The position numbers and the translations under genes are program-made. Positions 25,845 to 34,019 of a DNA stretch of 64,000 bases are shown here, in pieces. The notes beneath the pieces are model-generated. The model saw only the letters and a list, made by a program, of their open reading frames with translations. It was not told where the DNA came from and searched no databases. The DNA is from an uncultured Ellagibacter sp. (GTDB taxonomy: Bacteria > Actinomycetota > Coriobacteriia > Coriobacteriales > Eggerthellaceae): NCBI RefSeq assembly GCF_934643285.1, contig NZ_CAKUBT010000006.1, positions 37,583-101,582 on the forward strand, in the 5' to 3' direction. Within the stretch, counting starts at the first letter, position 1, and every line of letters begins with the position of its first letter.

Positions 25845-27680
25845 CTACTCGCCGAGCGCCTCCGCGGCTTCCATCCACTCTTCCTCGAGCGCCTCGATCT
25901 GCGCTTCGATTTGCTTGATTTCCTTCTGCATATCGCCAAGCTTCACGTAATCGGAGGGATCGACCTCGGTCATGGCCTGGTGAATGCCCTCAATCTTGCC
26001 GCGTAGCGTGTCCATCTTGCGCTCGGCCGACGCCATCGACTTCCGAAGTGCGCGAATCTCGCCGCCCGAAAGCTTCGACGCCACGCCCGTCGCTTGCTCG
26101 CCCGCCGACGTTGAAGGCTGTTTGGAGGCAGAGGCCTTCCCACTTGAAGAGGCAACCACACCGCCGCGCTCGTCGGTGGTGCGCCCCACAAGTTCCAGAT
26201 ACTCGTCGACGCCGCGCGGCAGATGGCGAATCTTGCCGTTGATCAGCGCATACTGGTTGTCGGTCACGCGCTCCATGAGATAGCGGTCGTGCGTGACCAA
26301 AAGCAGCGTGCCGGGCCATCCGTCGAGCAGGTCTTCCACCTGCGCGAGCATGTCGGTGTCCAGATCGTTGCCCGGCTCGTCCAAGATGAGCACGTTCGGC
26401 TCGTCAAGCAAGATGAGCATCAGCGCAAGACGACGCTTCTGCCCGCCCGATAGGTCACACACCGGCTCATTCAGGTCATCGCGGGTGAAGCCGAGGCGCT
26501 CGAGCAGCTGCGCGGGCGTAGCCTCCTTGCCGTCGAGCATCACGCGGCGCGAATAGCGGCCGATGACCTCGCGCACGCGGTCGCTTCCCAGTTTCACCAG
26601 GTTATCGAGGTGCTGCGACAACACGGCGAACTTCACGGTCTTGCCGATCTTCACACGTCCCACACTCGGGGCGAGCGCACCCTCGATCACCCGCAGAAGC
26701 GTGGTCTTGCCCGCACCGTTCTCGCCGACGATGCCGAAGCGATCGCCGGGGCCGATGATCCACGACACGTCGTCGAGCACGGTCTTTCCGCCGAGGCGCA
26801 CAGTCACATCGGTCAAGTCGACCACCTGCTTGCCCAAGCGCGCGACGGCCATCCGCTTGAGCTCGAGCGTGTTACGCAGTGGCGGCACGTCGGCGATCAG
26901 CTCGCGGGCAGCGTCGATGCGGAACTTCGGCTTGGTCGAGCGCGCTTGCGCCCCACGGGCAAGCCAGGCGAGCTCGCGGCGCAGCTGGTTTTGACGACGC
27001 TGCTCGGCCACCTGCGCCTGACGGTCGCGCTCGACGCGCTGCTGGATATAGGCGGAGAAGCCGCCCTCGAACGGGTCGATCGTGCGGTCGTGCACTTCCC
27101 ACATCGAAAGGCACACCTCGTCGAGGAACCAGCGGTCGTGCGTGACCACCAAAAGCGCGCCCGTCCCATGTTTCCAGCGTGCCTTCAGATGATGCGCAAG
27201 CCAGGTGATGGCGCGCATGTCGAGATGGTTGGTGGGCTCGTCGAGCATGAGCACGTCCCAGTCGCCGATAAGCAAACGCGCCAGGTCAACGCGGCGGCGC
27301 TGTCCGCCCGACAGGTCGCCCACACGCCCCTGCCAGGGAATATCGGCTGCAAGCCCAGAGATGATGTCGCGGACGCGGGCATCTCCTGCCCATTCGTATT
27401 CGGGGGTATCGCCCACCACGGCATGTTCCACCGTGTCGTCGTCGGAGAGCGCGTCCGCCTGCCCGAGCACGCCCACGCGAACGCCGCGCGTGCGGATTAC
27501 GCGGCCCTCATCAGGCTCGATAATGCCTGCAAGTAAAGAGAGCAGCGTGGATTTCCCATCGCCGTTCTTGCCGACGACGCCGATGCGGTCGCCCTCGTCA
27601 AGCCCGAGGGAGACATCCTCGAACACCGTTTTCGTGGGGAACTCGACCCGCGCCTTCTCACAACCAAGCAGAAACGCCAT
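25845..27680 (-). CDS. ABC-F family ATPase (Uup-like)
   Basis: 611 aa from ATG 27680. Two ABC domains without membrane segments: Walker A GKNGDGKST and GENGAGKTT, signatures LSGGQRRR and LSGGQKRR, Walker B VLMLDEPTNHLD and VLILDEPGNDLD. Between them is the ABC-F linker. The C-terminal about 90 residues form a charged coiled coil (IRALRKSMASAERKMDTL...) as in Uup. ABC-F proteins act on ribosomes; Uup-like members bind DNA or ribosomes. The second Walker B has GND rather than the usual TNH. Confidence 0.93.
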   Translation of the reverse strand: MAFLLGCEKARVEFPTKTVFEDVSLGLDEGDRIGVVGKNGDGKSTLLSLLAGIIEPDEGRVIRTRGVRVGVLGQADALSDDDTVEHAVVGDTPEYEWAGDARVRDIISGLAADIPWQGRVGDLSGGQRRRVDLARLLIGDWDVLMLDEPTNHLDMRAITWLAHHLKARWKHGTGALLVVTHDRWFLDEVCLSMWEVHDRTIDPFEGGFSAYIQQRVERDRQAQVAEQRRQNQLRRELAWLARGAQARSTKPKFRIDAARELIADVPPLRNTLELKRMAVARLGKQVVDLTDVTVRLGGKTVLDDVSWIIGPGDRFGIVGENGAGKTTLLRVIEGALAPSVGRVKIGKTVKFAVLSQHLDNLVKLGSDRVREVIGRYSRRVMLDGKEATPAQLLERLGFTRDDLNEPVCDLSGGQKRRLALMLILLDEPNVLILDEPGNDLDTDMLAQVEDLLDGWPGTLLLVTHDRYLMERVTDNQYALINGKIRHLPRGVDEYLELVGRTTDERGGVVASSSGKASASKQPSTSAGEQATGVASKLSGGEIRALRKSMASAERKMDTLRGKIEGIHQAMTEVDPSDYVKLGDMQKEIKQIEAQIEALEEEWMEAAEALGE

Positions 27681-27808
27681 ACCATTCGTCCTTCGTTCGC
27701 GGGGCACCATACCGGGCACCCCGCCGCATTCAACCTGCACGCGGCTTCATCCGCCGTGCGTTTTTTCATCATGAGAGGATACCGCAAGCGGGCGAGATTC
27801 CCAAATGA

Positions 27809-27835
27809 CGAGGGCGCCCGCGTAAGGCGCCCTCG
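27809..27835 (-). terminator. Terminator after the lipoprotein gene
   Basis: 10-bp perfect arms CGAGGGCGCC / GGCGCCCTCG with a 7-nt loop, 36 bp past the lipoprotein stop. The trailing U-tract is weak. Confidence 0.6.
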
Positions 27836-27871
27836 AACGAAGTTCTCTTGTGTTTCTGCAGCTACGGCACA

Positions 27872-28624
27872 CTACTTCCTGAGGTAGCAGCCCACGATGC
27901 CGTCGCCCCAGTCGAGCTTGACCACCTTGTCGCCGTCGTAATAGAAGTTGTAGATGAAGTCGCCGCCGTCAGCGGTCTCGTAATCGTAAGACTTGAAATA
28001 GATGGTGATGCGATCGACCGCCGTCACCTTCCATTTTTCGAAGTTGCTGCACTTAGGGCCAGCGTCGACCGTACCATCGGCGTTCAGCGTGAAGTAGTTA
28101 TTGTCGGGATCGTCCTTCTCGGCCCAGGAAGTGTCCGCGACCAACTTCTCGTACTTGGCAACGTCGCCGTCGCCGCGCAGGTACCACGTCTCGGTCACGT
28201 AATCGTAGCAGGTCATCACGTCGTTGAACACGATGTCGTAATCACGGACGTCGGTGCTTTCGGGGCGCAGGTGCTTGTCCTCGACCTTCGAGCTGCCGGG
28301 CTCGGTGATCGTACCGTCGGCATCGACGAACACGGCCTGGGGGTAATAGAAGTTCTCGAAGTACAGACCGCCCTTCGACTTATCGCCGTCCACGTACCAC
28401 ATGTCGTTCGAGCCGCTCGGATCGCCAAAGTCGTTCGGGCCGCCCGTCTCGACCATTCGAGGATGCTCGTTCGCAGCGGGCTCCTTCTTCACCACCGCGC
28501 CGCCGCCGTCATTTCCGCCGCAGCCTGCAAGGGAAAAGGCGAGCACCGCCGCGCAACACGCGACGAGCAGAGCCGTCAGGGCCTTCGATCCATGCCAACC
28601 GATATGTCGTCGAGTGACTTTCAT
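27872..28624 (-). CDS. Putative lipoprotein of unknown function
   Basis: 250 aa from ATG 28624 behind AAAGGAA. A signal peptide with lipobox LAGC places the lipidated cysteine at residue 35. The mature part is acidic and rich in Asp, Tyr and Trp with several aromatic beta-strand-like segments (GLYFENFYYPQAVFVD, KSYDYETADGGDF). It contains no recognised catalytic motif. It is expected on the outer face of the membrane, as a single-gene unit closed by its own hairpin. Confidence 0.8.
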   Translation of the reverse strand: MKVTRRHIGWHGSKALTALLVACCAAVLAFSLAGCGGNDGGGAVVKKEPAANEHPRMVETGGPNDFGDPSGSNDMWYVDGDKSKGGLYFENFYYPQAVFVDADGTITEPGSSKVEDKHLRPESTDVRDYDIVFNDVMTCYDYVTETWYLRGDGDVAKYEKLVADTSWAEKDDPDNNYFTLNADGTVDAGPKCSNFEKWKVTAVDRITIYFKSYDYETADGGDFIYNFYYDGDKVVKLDWGDGIVGCYLRK

Positions 28625-28894
28625 GAGGTTCCTTTCCGCAGGGGCCATTCCTCCTCGTACAGCATCTGCGAAAAGAGCTGCGACATAAAGCACCCGAAGG
28701 CCCAAATTTGCGAAGGTCCCTCCCCTGCAAGTCCAAAGCCGCAGGAAAGCGGGCACACGGGGCGGGAATGCGGCCGCCGGCGGAGCAAGGCGAGAAGCGA
28801 GGAGGGCAACGCAGGACGGGCGTCGGACCCGCGATCGCCTAGCGAGGGGAATGAGGCCGCGACCGCCCGCTGGGGCCAGCGAGCCCCCGCTCGC

Positions 28895-30268
28895 CTAGCG
28901 CACCTTCGCGATCACCACGACAAGCACGCAGGCAGCGAGCACAGCCGAGATGCCAAACGCCGCCTGATAGGCGAACGACATGTCCATCGCACCTGACTGC
29001 ACAGTCGCAGAAAGCGACGTGATCACAAGCACCATAATCGCCGTGCCAAGCGACGCGCACGCCTGGCGAACCGCCGCGAAGAACGCGCTCGCATCCATCA
29101 TGATCCCCCGCGGAAGCCCACTCATGCCCCACGAGTTCAAGGGCCCGATCAGCGCGCTCACCCCCATGCCGCGAACCGTCTGCATGAGGGTCGTCGTCCA
29201 AAGCGGCGTGTTCTCATCCATGAACATCATGGACACGGCGCCCACCGTGAGAAGCACCGCCGCGACGAGCACCACTGGCCGCGCGCCCACCTTGTCGGAA
29301 AGGATGCCTGCAAGAGGATTCACCACCACAGCGAGAATAGTCGCGGGGATGAACACAATCCCAGCTTCAACGGCGCTGCCCCCGCAGAGCCCCTGCACGT
29401 ACAACGGCACGATCAGCGTGATTCCCATGAACGACGCGAACAGGCAATTCTGCGCGATGAAGCTTATGCGGAAGTGGGACGACTCGAAGATGCGCATGCT
29501 GATGAGCGGGTACTCGATTCGCTTTTGGCGCGCCACGAAAAGCACGAGGCACGCAATGCCCACGACCGCAGGCACCCACACGAGCGGGCTTTGCACGCCC
29601 AGGCTTGCCGCGTTGGAGAAGGCGAGCAGAAGCCCACCGAAGCCGAGGGCAGAATACAGGAAGGACACGCCTTCGAAGCGCGCATCGCGCATCGGAGCGT
29701 CTTCGCGCGCTACCAGCAAGGACGCCGCAAGAATCAGAAGGACGACGATGGCGATGAACAGCCAGAAGAAGCTGCGCCACCCCCACGAGTCGACGAGCGC
29801 GCCCCCGATAAGCGGGCCGATGTTCGGGGCGAACCCCATAGCGATGCCCGCGATGCCCATCGCCGTGCCGTTTTGCCCTTTGGGAAAACGCGTCATCGCG
29901 ATCGACTGCAGGACGGGAAGCGTAATGCCCGCGCCGACGGCCTGCAGCACGCGCCCGAAAACGAGCACCCCAAACGTCGGGGCGAACACATCGAAGACGC
30001 CTCCGACCAGGAACAATCCCAATGCGAGGAAAACGACGTTGCGAAGGGAAAGGCGCTGCGACAAAAACGTCACAGCCGGAACGGTGATGCCGAGCACGAG
30101 CATGTAGATCGTCGTGAGCCACTGCCCGACGCTCGCGTTCACACCGAAGTCAGCCTCCACGCCGCCGAGCATGGAATTCATCACCGTTTGCGTGAGCGAT
30201 CCAAGCGCGCACGCCAAAACGACAATCGCAAAGAGTGCATAAGTGCGCCCTTTTTCGGACAACGACAT
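28895..30268 (-). CDS. MFS multidrug transporter, DHA2/EmrB-like
   Basis: 457 aa with about 14 hydrophobic segments. The typical start is LTQTVMNSMLGGVEADFGVNASVGQWLTT, motif C is GFAPNIGPLIGG and motif A-like loops are present. Members export drugs or small organic ions by proton antiport. No EmrA-type adaptor or TetR regulator is adjacent, so its inducer is unknown. The ribosome site is weak (GGAAG 13 nt upstream). Confidence 0.9.
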   Translation of the reverse strand: MSLSEKGRTYALFAIVVLACALGSLTQTVMNSMLGGVEADFGVNASVGQWLTTIYMLVLGITVPAVTFLSQRLSLRNVVFLALGLFLVGGVFDVFAPTFGVLVFGRVLQAVGAGITLPVLQSIAMTRFPKGQNGTAMGIAGIAMGFAPNIGPLIGGALVDSWGWRSFFWLFIAIVVLLILAASLLVAREDAPMRDARFEGVSFLYSALGFGGLLLAFSNAASLGVQSPLVWVPAVVGIACLVLFVARQKRIEYPLISMRIFESSHFRISFIAQNCLFASFMGITLIVPLYVQGLCGGSAVEAGIVFIPATILAVVVNPLAGILSDKVGARPVVLVAAVLLTVGAVSMMFMDENTPLWTTTLMQTVRGMGVSALIGPLNSWGMSGLPRGIMMDASAFFAAVRQACASLGTAIMVLVITSLSATVQSGAMDMSFAYQAAFGISAVLAACVLVVVIAKVR

Positions 30269-30574
30269 GATGGCCCCACTTCCTGTGCTCCGGGGCGCTA
30301 CGCACCTATCTCACTGCTCAAGTAGGAACGTTTCGCGTCAGAGCCCCGCCCGACGCGCAAGCAGCGCCCATTATACCCTTCAATCAGGAAGGGGGGCAAA
30401 GAACACGGTCTCTGTGTCGGCAGGAGGAGAGACGAGAAAAGGCCCGACTCCCAAGGTTGGAAATCGGGCCAATCGAGATAACATTTGGGCACTAGCGGAA
30501 TTCCGCATCTTGAGCGCCTGATAGACGCTCAGCGATGTCTGGCAACCTTATCGGGCCAGCGCCGTCGCAACGCG
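30269..30574. other. Intergenic region, 306 bp
   Basis: It holds the pth terminator (30435-30470), a small TGAGCG/CGCTCA hairpin near 30511-30532 and the probable MFS promoter. No gene was found. Confidence 0.5.
30435..30470 (-). terminator. Rho-independent terminator of prs-pth
   Basis: GGCCCGA / TCGGGCC arms (30441-30447, 30464-30470) followed on the minus strand by TTTTCTCGTCTC. Confidence 0.8.
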
Positions 30575-31132
30575 CTAGTTGAATTTCTGCTGCGTCTTCT
30601 CCAGGCCGTGCTCGATGAGGAACAGCGCTGCCTCGCATCCCAAGTCAGTCGCCTGCGCAAAGTCGTCCGCCGCGTCCTTCTTGGGAAGGGACAGCACGTA
30701 GTCGGCCACTGGCATGCGTCCCGGCGGGCGCCCGATTCCGCAGCGCACGCGGAACCAGTCGCGCGTACCCAGCTTGTCGCAGATCGAGCGCAGGCCGTTG
30801 TGGCCCGCATGCCCGCCGCCGAACTTCACGCGAATCGTGCCCGGATCGATATCGAGCTCGTCGTGGATGACGACGAGGTGATCGGGCGACACGCCGTAGG
30901 CGTTCATGAGCTGCTTCACCGGACCGCCCGATGTGTTCATGTAGCTTTGCGGCTTTGCGAGCACCACGTCGATGTCGCGGTAAGCCCCTTTGCCGGTCAG
31001 CGCGCCGCACTCGTTCTTCCAGTAGCGCACGCCGATTTCCGCTGCGATCTTATCGACCGTATCGAACCCAGCATTATGGCGCGTATGCTCGTACTCCTCC
31101 CCGGGGTTCCCCAGGCCAACAATGAGAAACAT
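30575..31132 (-). CDS. pth: Peptidyl-tRNA hydrolase
   Basis: 185 aa. It recycles peptidyl-tRNAs that drop off ribosomes. Catalytic His19 lies in TRHNAGF, Asp in VIHDELDID, and NTSGGPV and GGHAGHNGLRSI are family signatures. It sits 12 bp after prs in the common prs-pth order. Confidence 0.96.
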   Translation of the reverse strand: MFLIVGLGNPGEEYEHTRHNAGFDTVDKIAAEIGVRYWKNECGALTGKGAYRDIDVVLAKPQSYMNTSGGPVKQLMNAYGVSPDHLVVIHDELDIDPGTIRVKFGGGHAGHNGLRSICDKLGTRDWFRVRCGIGRPPGRMPVADYVLSLPKKDAADDFAQATDLGCEAALFLIEHGLEKTQQKFN

Positions 31133-31144
31133 ATACTTCGTACC

Positions 31145-32116
31145 CTATTCGAACAGCGAAGCCACCGAGCCGTTGCTGTAGACGTTTTTGATGGTCTGAG
31201 CGAACAGCGGGGCAAGCGTGAGGACCTTGATCTTGCCGGTCTGGCGCTCGAGCGGCACGGGGACAGCGTCGGTCACGACGACTTCCTCGATGCAGCTGTT
31301 CTCGATGCGATCGTATGCCGGGCCGCTGAACAGGCCGTGCGTTGCGCAGGCGAACACCTTCTTCGCACCCTTCGCCTTCAGCGTGGTCGCCGCGGCAACG
31401 AGGGAGCCGGCAGTGTCGATCATGTCGTCGTTCAGGATGCAGACCTTGCCCTCGACGTTGCCGATAAGCGCCGTGATCTCGGCCTGGTTGTGCTTGGGAC
31501 GGTCCTTGTGCATGATCGCGATGTCGCAATCGAGCAGCGTGGAGAACTTCTTCGCGGCCTTCGCGCGGCCCACATCGGGGGACACCACGCAAAGCTCCTC
31601 GGGGTCGAAGCCCATGGCCTTGTAGTAGTCCACGAAGATGGGCATCGCCGTCATGTGGTTCACCGGCTTGTCGAAGAAGCCCTGGATGGCATCCTGGTGC
31701 AGGTCAATCGCGATAATATTGTCAGCGCCGGCGGTGGTGAGCAGGTCGGCGACGAGCTTCGCCGTGATCGGCTCGCGCGGAGCGGCCTTGCGATCCTGGC
31801 GAGCGTAGCCGTAGTGTGTGATGACGGCGCTCACGCTGTGGGCGCTCGCGCGCTTGGCGGCGTCGATCATGATGAGCAGTTCCATCAGGTTGTCGTTGAC
31901 GTCGAGGCCGTTGGGGCTCGAGCACACGGACTGCACGATGAACACGTCCGCGCCGCGCACGCTTTCGAGATAGCGCGCGTAGATTTCACCGTTCGCGAAC
32001 TTTTCAAGCTTCACATTGCCCAAGGAAATGCCCAGCTCGTGAGCGATTTCGTCAGACAGCCTCGGGTTGGAAGATCCCGAAAATACAGCGATTCTCTTCA
32101 TCTTCTCGAATTCCAT
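31145..32116 (-). CDS. prs: Ribose-phosphate pyrophosphokinase
   Basis: 323 aa from ATG 32116 behind AAGGAG. It makes PRPP for nucleotide, histidine and tryptophan synthesis. Motifs include GSSNPRLSDEIA, ARQDRK, metal-binding DLHQDAIQGFF and the PRPP loop DDMIDTAGS. It is followed closely by pth. In many Gram-positive and actinobacterial genomes glmU lies just upstream; here glmU is 4 kb away. Confidence 0.96.
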   Translation of the reverse strand: MEFEKMKRIAVFSGSSNPRLSDEIAHELGISLGNVKLEKFANGEIYARYLESVRGADVFIVQSVCSSPNGLDVNDNLMELLIMIDAAKRASAHSVSAVITHYGYARQDRKAAPREPITAKLVADLLTTAGADNIIAIDLHQDAIQGFFDKPVNHMTAMPIFVDYYKAMGFDPEELCVVSPDVGRAKAAKKFSTLLDCDIAIMHKDRPKHNQAEITALIGNVEGKVCILNDDMIDTAGSLVAAATTLKAKGAKKVFACATHGLFSGPAYDRIENSCIEEVVVTDAVPVPLERQTGKIKVLTLAPLFAQTIKNVYSNGSVASLFE

Positions 32117-32455
32117 GCGGCGCTCCTTCTTGTGCCAGTCGACTCATCTTCTTCCTGCCCAGAGGGCAAGACCCGTACCGTCCATTGTATCCAAGCCCCG
32201 CGCCGCTGCGCGAGAAGTTCGCGGTATCTTCGCAGAGGGACGCGAAATCCCGCGAGCGTGCAGAGGGGCTGCATAGGTCGCAAACAGCGAGCGCGGCATG
32301 GCGGTGCCAAGACCGAACATGCCTACCGACGTGGGTAAACGGGCTTCAAGCTATATTCGCGAGCCTGTTATTATCCTATATTCAACGTGTTTCGGCCCCG
32401 TTAGCGCACTTCGGCCCTGCTGCCACCGCCGCATGTCCAATCAGGAGCTGCAGCC
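32117..32455. other. Intergenic region, 339 bp
   Basis: It probably contains the prs promoter: an AT-rich patch on the minus strand around 32365-32390 (TTGAATATAGGATAAT) is the best candidate. No coding frame with support is seen. Confidence 0.4.
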
Positions 32456-33295
32456 CTAATCAATCCCGCTTTCCCCGATTGCGGCCTCGATCGCCGCAAC
32501 CAAAACCGCCGTCGCACCCTCGCCCGCCCGCGAGTCGTAGTAATCGACGAACCGCTCGTCTTCGAGATAGCTTTGCGCGAGCGCAACATGTGCATCCGTC
32601 GAATATGCCCCTTCGCCCCATTGCATGCGAATCCATCGGGCATGCATCTGCGCGAGCTTCGCCGCCTCGGGCCCCTTTGCGTTTCCGGCAGCCACCGCCG
32701 CTTTCAGCTGCTCGATAATCGCCTGTTCAAGCGTTTCTTTCGCGCCCCATTCAGCCTCGCTCATGCCGAGCAGCCTTTCATTCGCGGCATCGACGGCAGC
32801 ATCGCCGTAACGCTCGCGCGCTTCTTTCCCGTGCCTCATCTCGTTGGCATGAACAGCACTCCAGCGCTTCAAATGCGGCAGCACCGCGCCCATAAGCGAC
32901 ACCGCTTCGTCGCGAGACATGCCTGTGTTTTCGGCCAAGCGCGGCGCGCAATCCTCGATCATGGCGTCCATCGTGGTTTCGTAGGTATATTTTCCCTGTT
33001 CATAGCACCATTTACAATAATGCTCATCTTTGGAGCCGTCGGCGTCGGAGCCGTAATCGGCCGGCGTCAAAATCATGCCGCAGCTCTCGCAATAGCGCTC
33101 GGGCAAATCGAGCAGATGCATAATGGGCTCGTCGAGCACGTTCGCGATGAGCTTCATCATGTCGATGCCCGGCACAACCTCGCCGCGCTCCCAGCGCGAC
33201 ACCGCCTGCCGCGTCACGTACAGCTTCGCCGCAAGCCCTTCCTGCGTCAGGCCCTTGCGTTTGCGCAGCTCAATCAGTTTCGTTGCGAAATCCAC
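32456..33295 (-). CDS. XRE regulator with zinc ribbon and TipAS-like C-terminus
   Basis: 279 aa from GTG 33295, which follows GAGAGGAG; a TTG at 33325 is less likely. Residues 1-65 are an XRE helix-turn-helix (LIELRKRKGLTQEGLAAKL, VTRQAVSRWE). Residues about 68-105 have a zinc-ribbon pattern (YCESCGM ... HYCKWCYEQG). The C-terminal half is helical and ends in SYLEDERFVDYYDSRAGEGATAVLVAAI, resembling the TipAS ligand-binding domain that traps thiopeptides in MerR-type TipA. The XRE-zinc ribbon-TipAS order is unusual. It could regulate the flavoenzyme gene upstream in response to a small molecule. Confidence 0.82.
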   Translation of the reverse strand: MDFATKLIELRKRKGLTQEGLAAKLYVTRQAVSRWERGEVVPGIDMMKLIANVLDEPIMHLLDLPERYCESCGMILTPADYGSDADGSKDEHYCKWCYEQGKYTYETTMDAMIEDCAPRLAENTGMSRDEAVSLMGAVLPHLKRWSAVHANEMRHGKEARERYGDAAVDAANERLLGMSEAEWGAKETLEQAIIEQLKAAVAAGNAKGPEAAKLAQMHARWIRMQWGEGAYSTDAHVALAQSYLEDERFVDYYDSRAGEGATAVLVAAIEAAIGESGID

Positions 33296-33438
33296 CGAAA
33301 GCTCCTCTCTCGATTCTGTTGGCAAAACTCTATCCCAACCAAGCGCGAATTCCTAGCAACCTTCAGTTGCGAGTCCAATCGGCATGAATCGCCTACTCCA
33401 TTTCAGCCTTTATGCACCGAGGAATTCAAAAAATTGCT

Positions 33439-33571
33439 CGATGTGCGTAGGTCTTCGCGGAGCGAGCTCGGATGCCGATTAGTTGCCATATGCGTGACCT
33501 GGGCTTTTCTGATTCCGAAGCGCCTGCTGCGAAATGCCCTACGCCAAAGCCTACGCACATCGGGCATTTTT
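33439..33571 (+). ncRNA. Candidate structured RNA with terminator
   Basis: CGATGTGCGTAGG (33439-33451) pairs with CCTACGCACATCG (33550-33562), closing about 100 nt. A second pairing AAATGCCC (33532-33539) / GGGCATTT (33562-33569) leads into TTTTTC on the plus strand and competes with the first. No plus-strand gene lies nearby, so a free-standing sRNA or an attenuator-like element is possible. Confidence 0.35.
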
Positions 33572-33840
33572 CTTCATCGGCAGCGCATCGGAAGGTGCGG
33601 GGGCGCGGCGGAAGGGGCGGGGCGGCGTCCCTGCGCGTCGGCGGGGGCGGGACGGCCTGGGCGCTGCAAAGTGCACCGCGACCCTGCACGGTGTCACTGC
33701 GGGGCGGTAGGGGCGGAGCGAAGGCTCGAGAGCGGCGAGCGCAGCGGACTCTGGGCACCGCAAGATGCGGGGCGGCCCTGCAGGGCGGCGGGGGCAAGGC
33801 GGCAGCCATACGCGGCGGCGTCCCTGCGCGCCGAATGATG

Positions 33841-33871
33841 CGCGCGGCGGCCTTGCGAGCCGCCGCGCGTT
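33841..33871 (+). terminator. GC-rich hairpin
   Basis: CGCGCGGCGGC / GCCGCCGCGCG 11-bp arms with a short loop, followed by TTTGAG on the plus strand. It marks the end of the G-rich block; the associated transcript is unknown. Confidence 0.4.
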
Positions 33872-33930
33872 TGAGAAGGTGGCGAGATTAACCAGCAGCT
33901 GGCGAAATTGGCCAGCTCCAGCGTTTTAGC

Positions 33931-34019
33931 TAGATGTCGAGCGCCGCGTGGTAGGAGCCACCTCAGCTGGCCAGCGCCGCACTGCCAACGCCGCCTTAGA
34001 TGTCGAGCGCCGCGTGGTA
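33931..34019. repeat. 23-bp direct repeat of the flavoenzyme gene 3' end
   Basis: TAGATGTCGAGCGCCGCGTG plus GTA occurs exactly at 33931-33953 and 33997-34019. The second copy is the last seven codons and part of the stop of the flavoenzyme gene; the first is in the spacer 66 bp further downstream. Confidence 0.9.

Larger units (their letters stand above)
33296..33995. other. Intergenic region, 700 bp, GC-extreme and repeat-rich
   Basis: The largest non-coding stretch. 33439-33569 contains inverted repeats and a U-tract. 33580-33840 is very G-rich low-complexity DNA with no credible gene. A GC-only hairpin spans 33841-33871, AGCTGG/CCAGCT palindromes lie near 33895-33920, and a copy of the flavoenzyme 3' end lies at 33931-33953. 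Confidence 0.6.

Noticed and set aside
33472..33891. Plus-strand frame encoding Arg/Gly/Ala-rich protein
   Set aside because: Composition is that of GC-rich low-complexity DNA; no ribosome site, and it reads through hairpins and a terminator.
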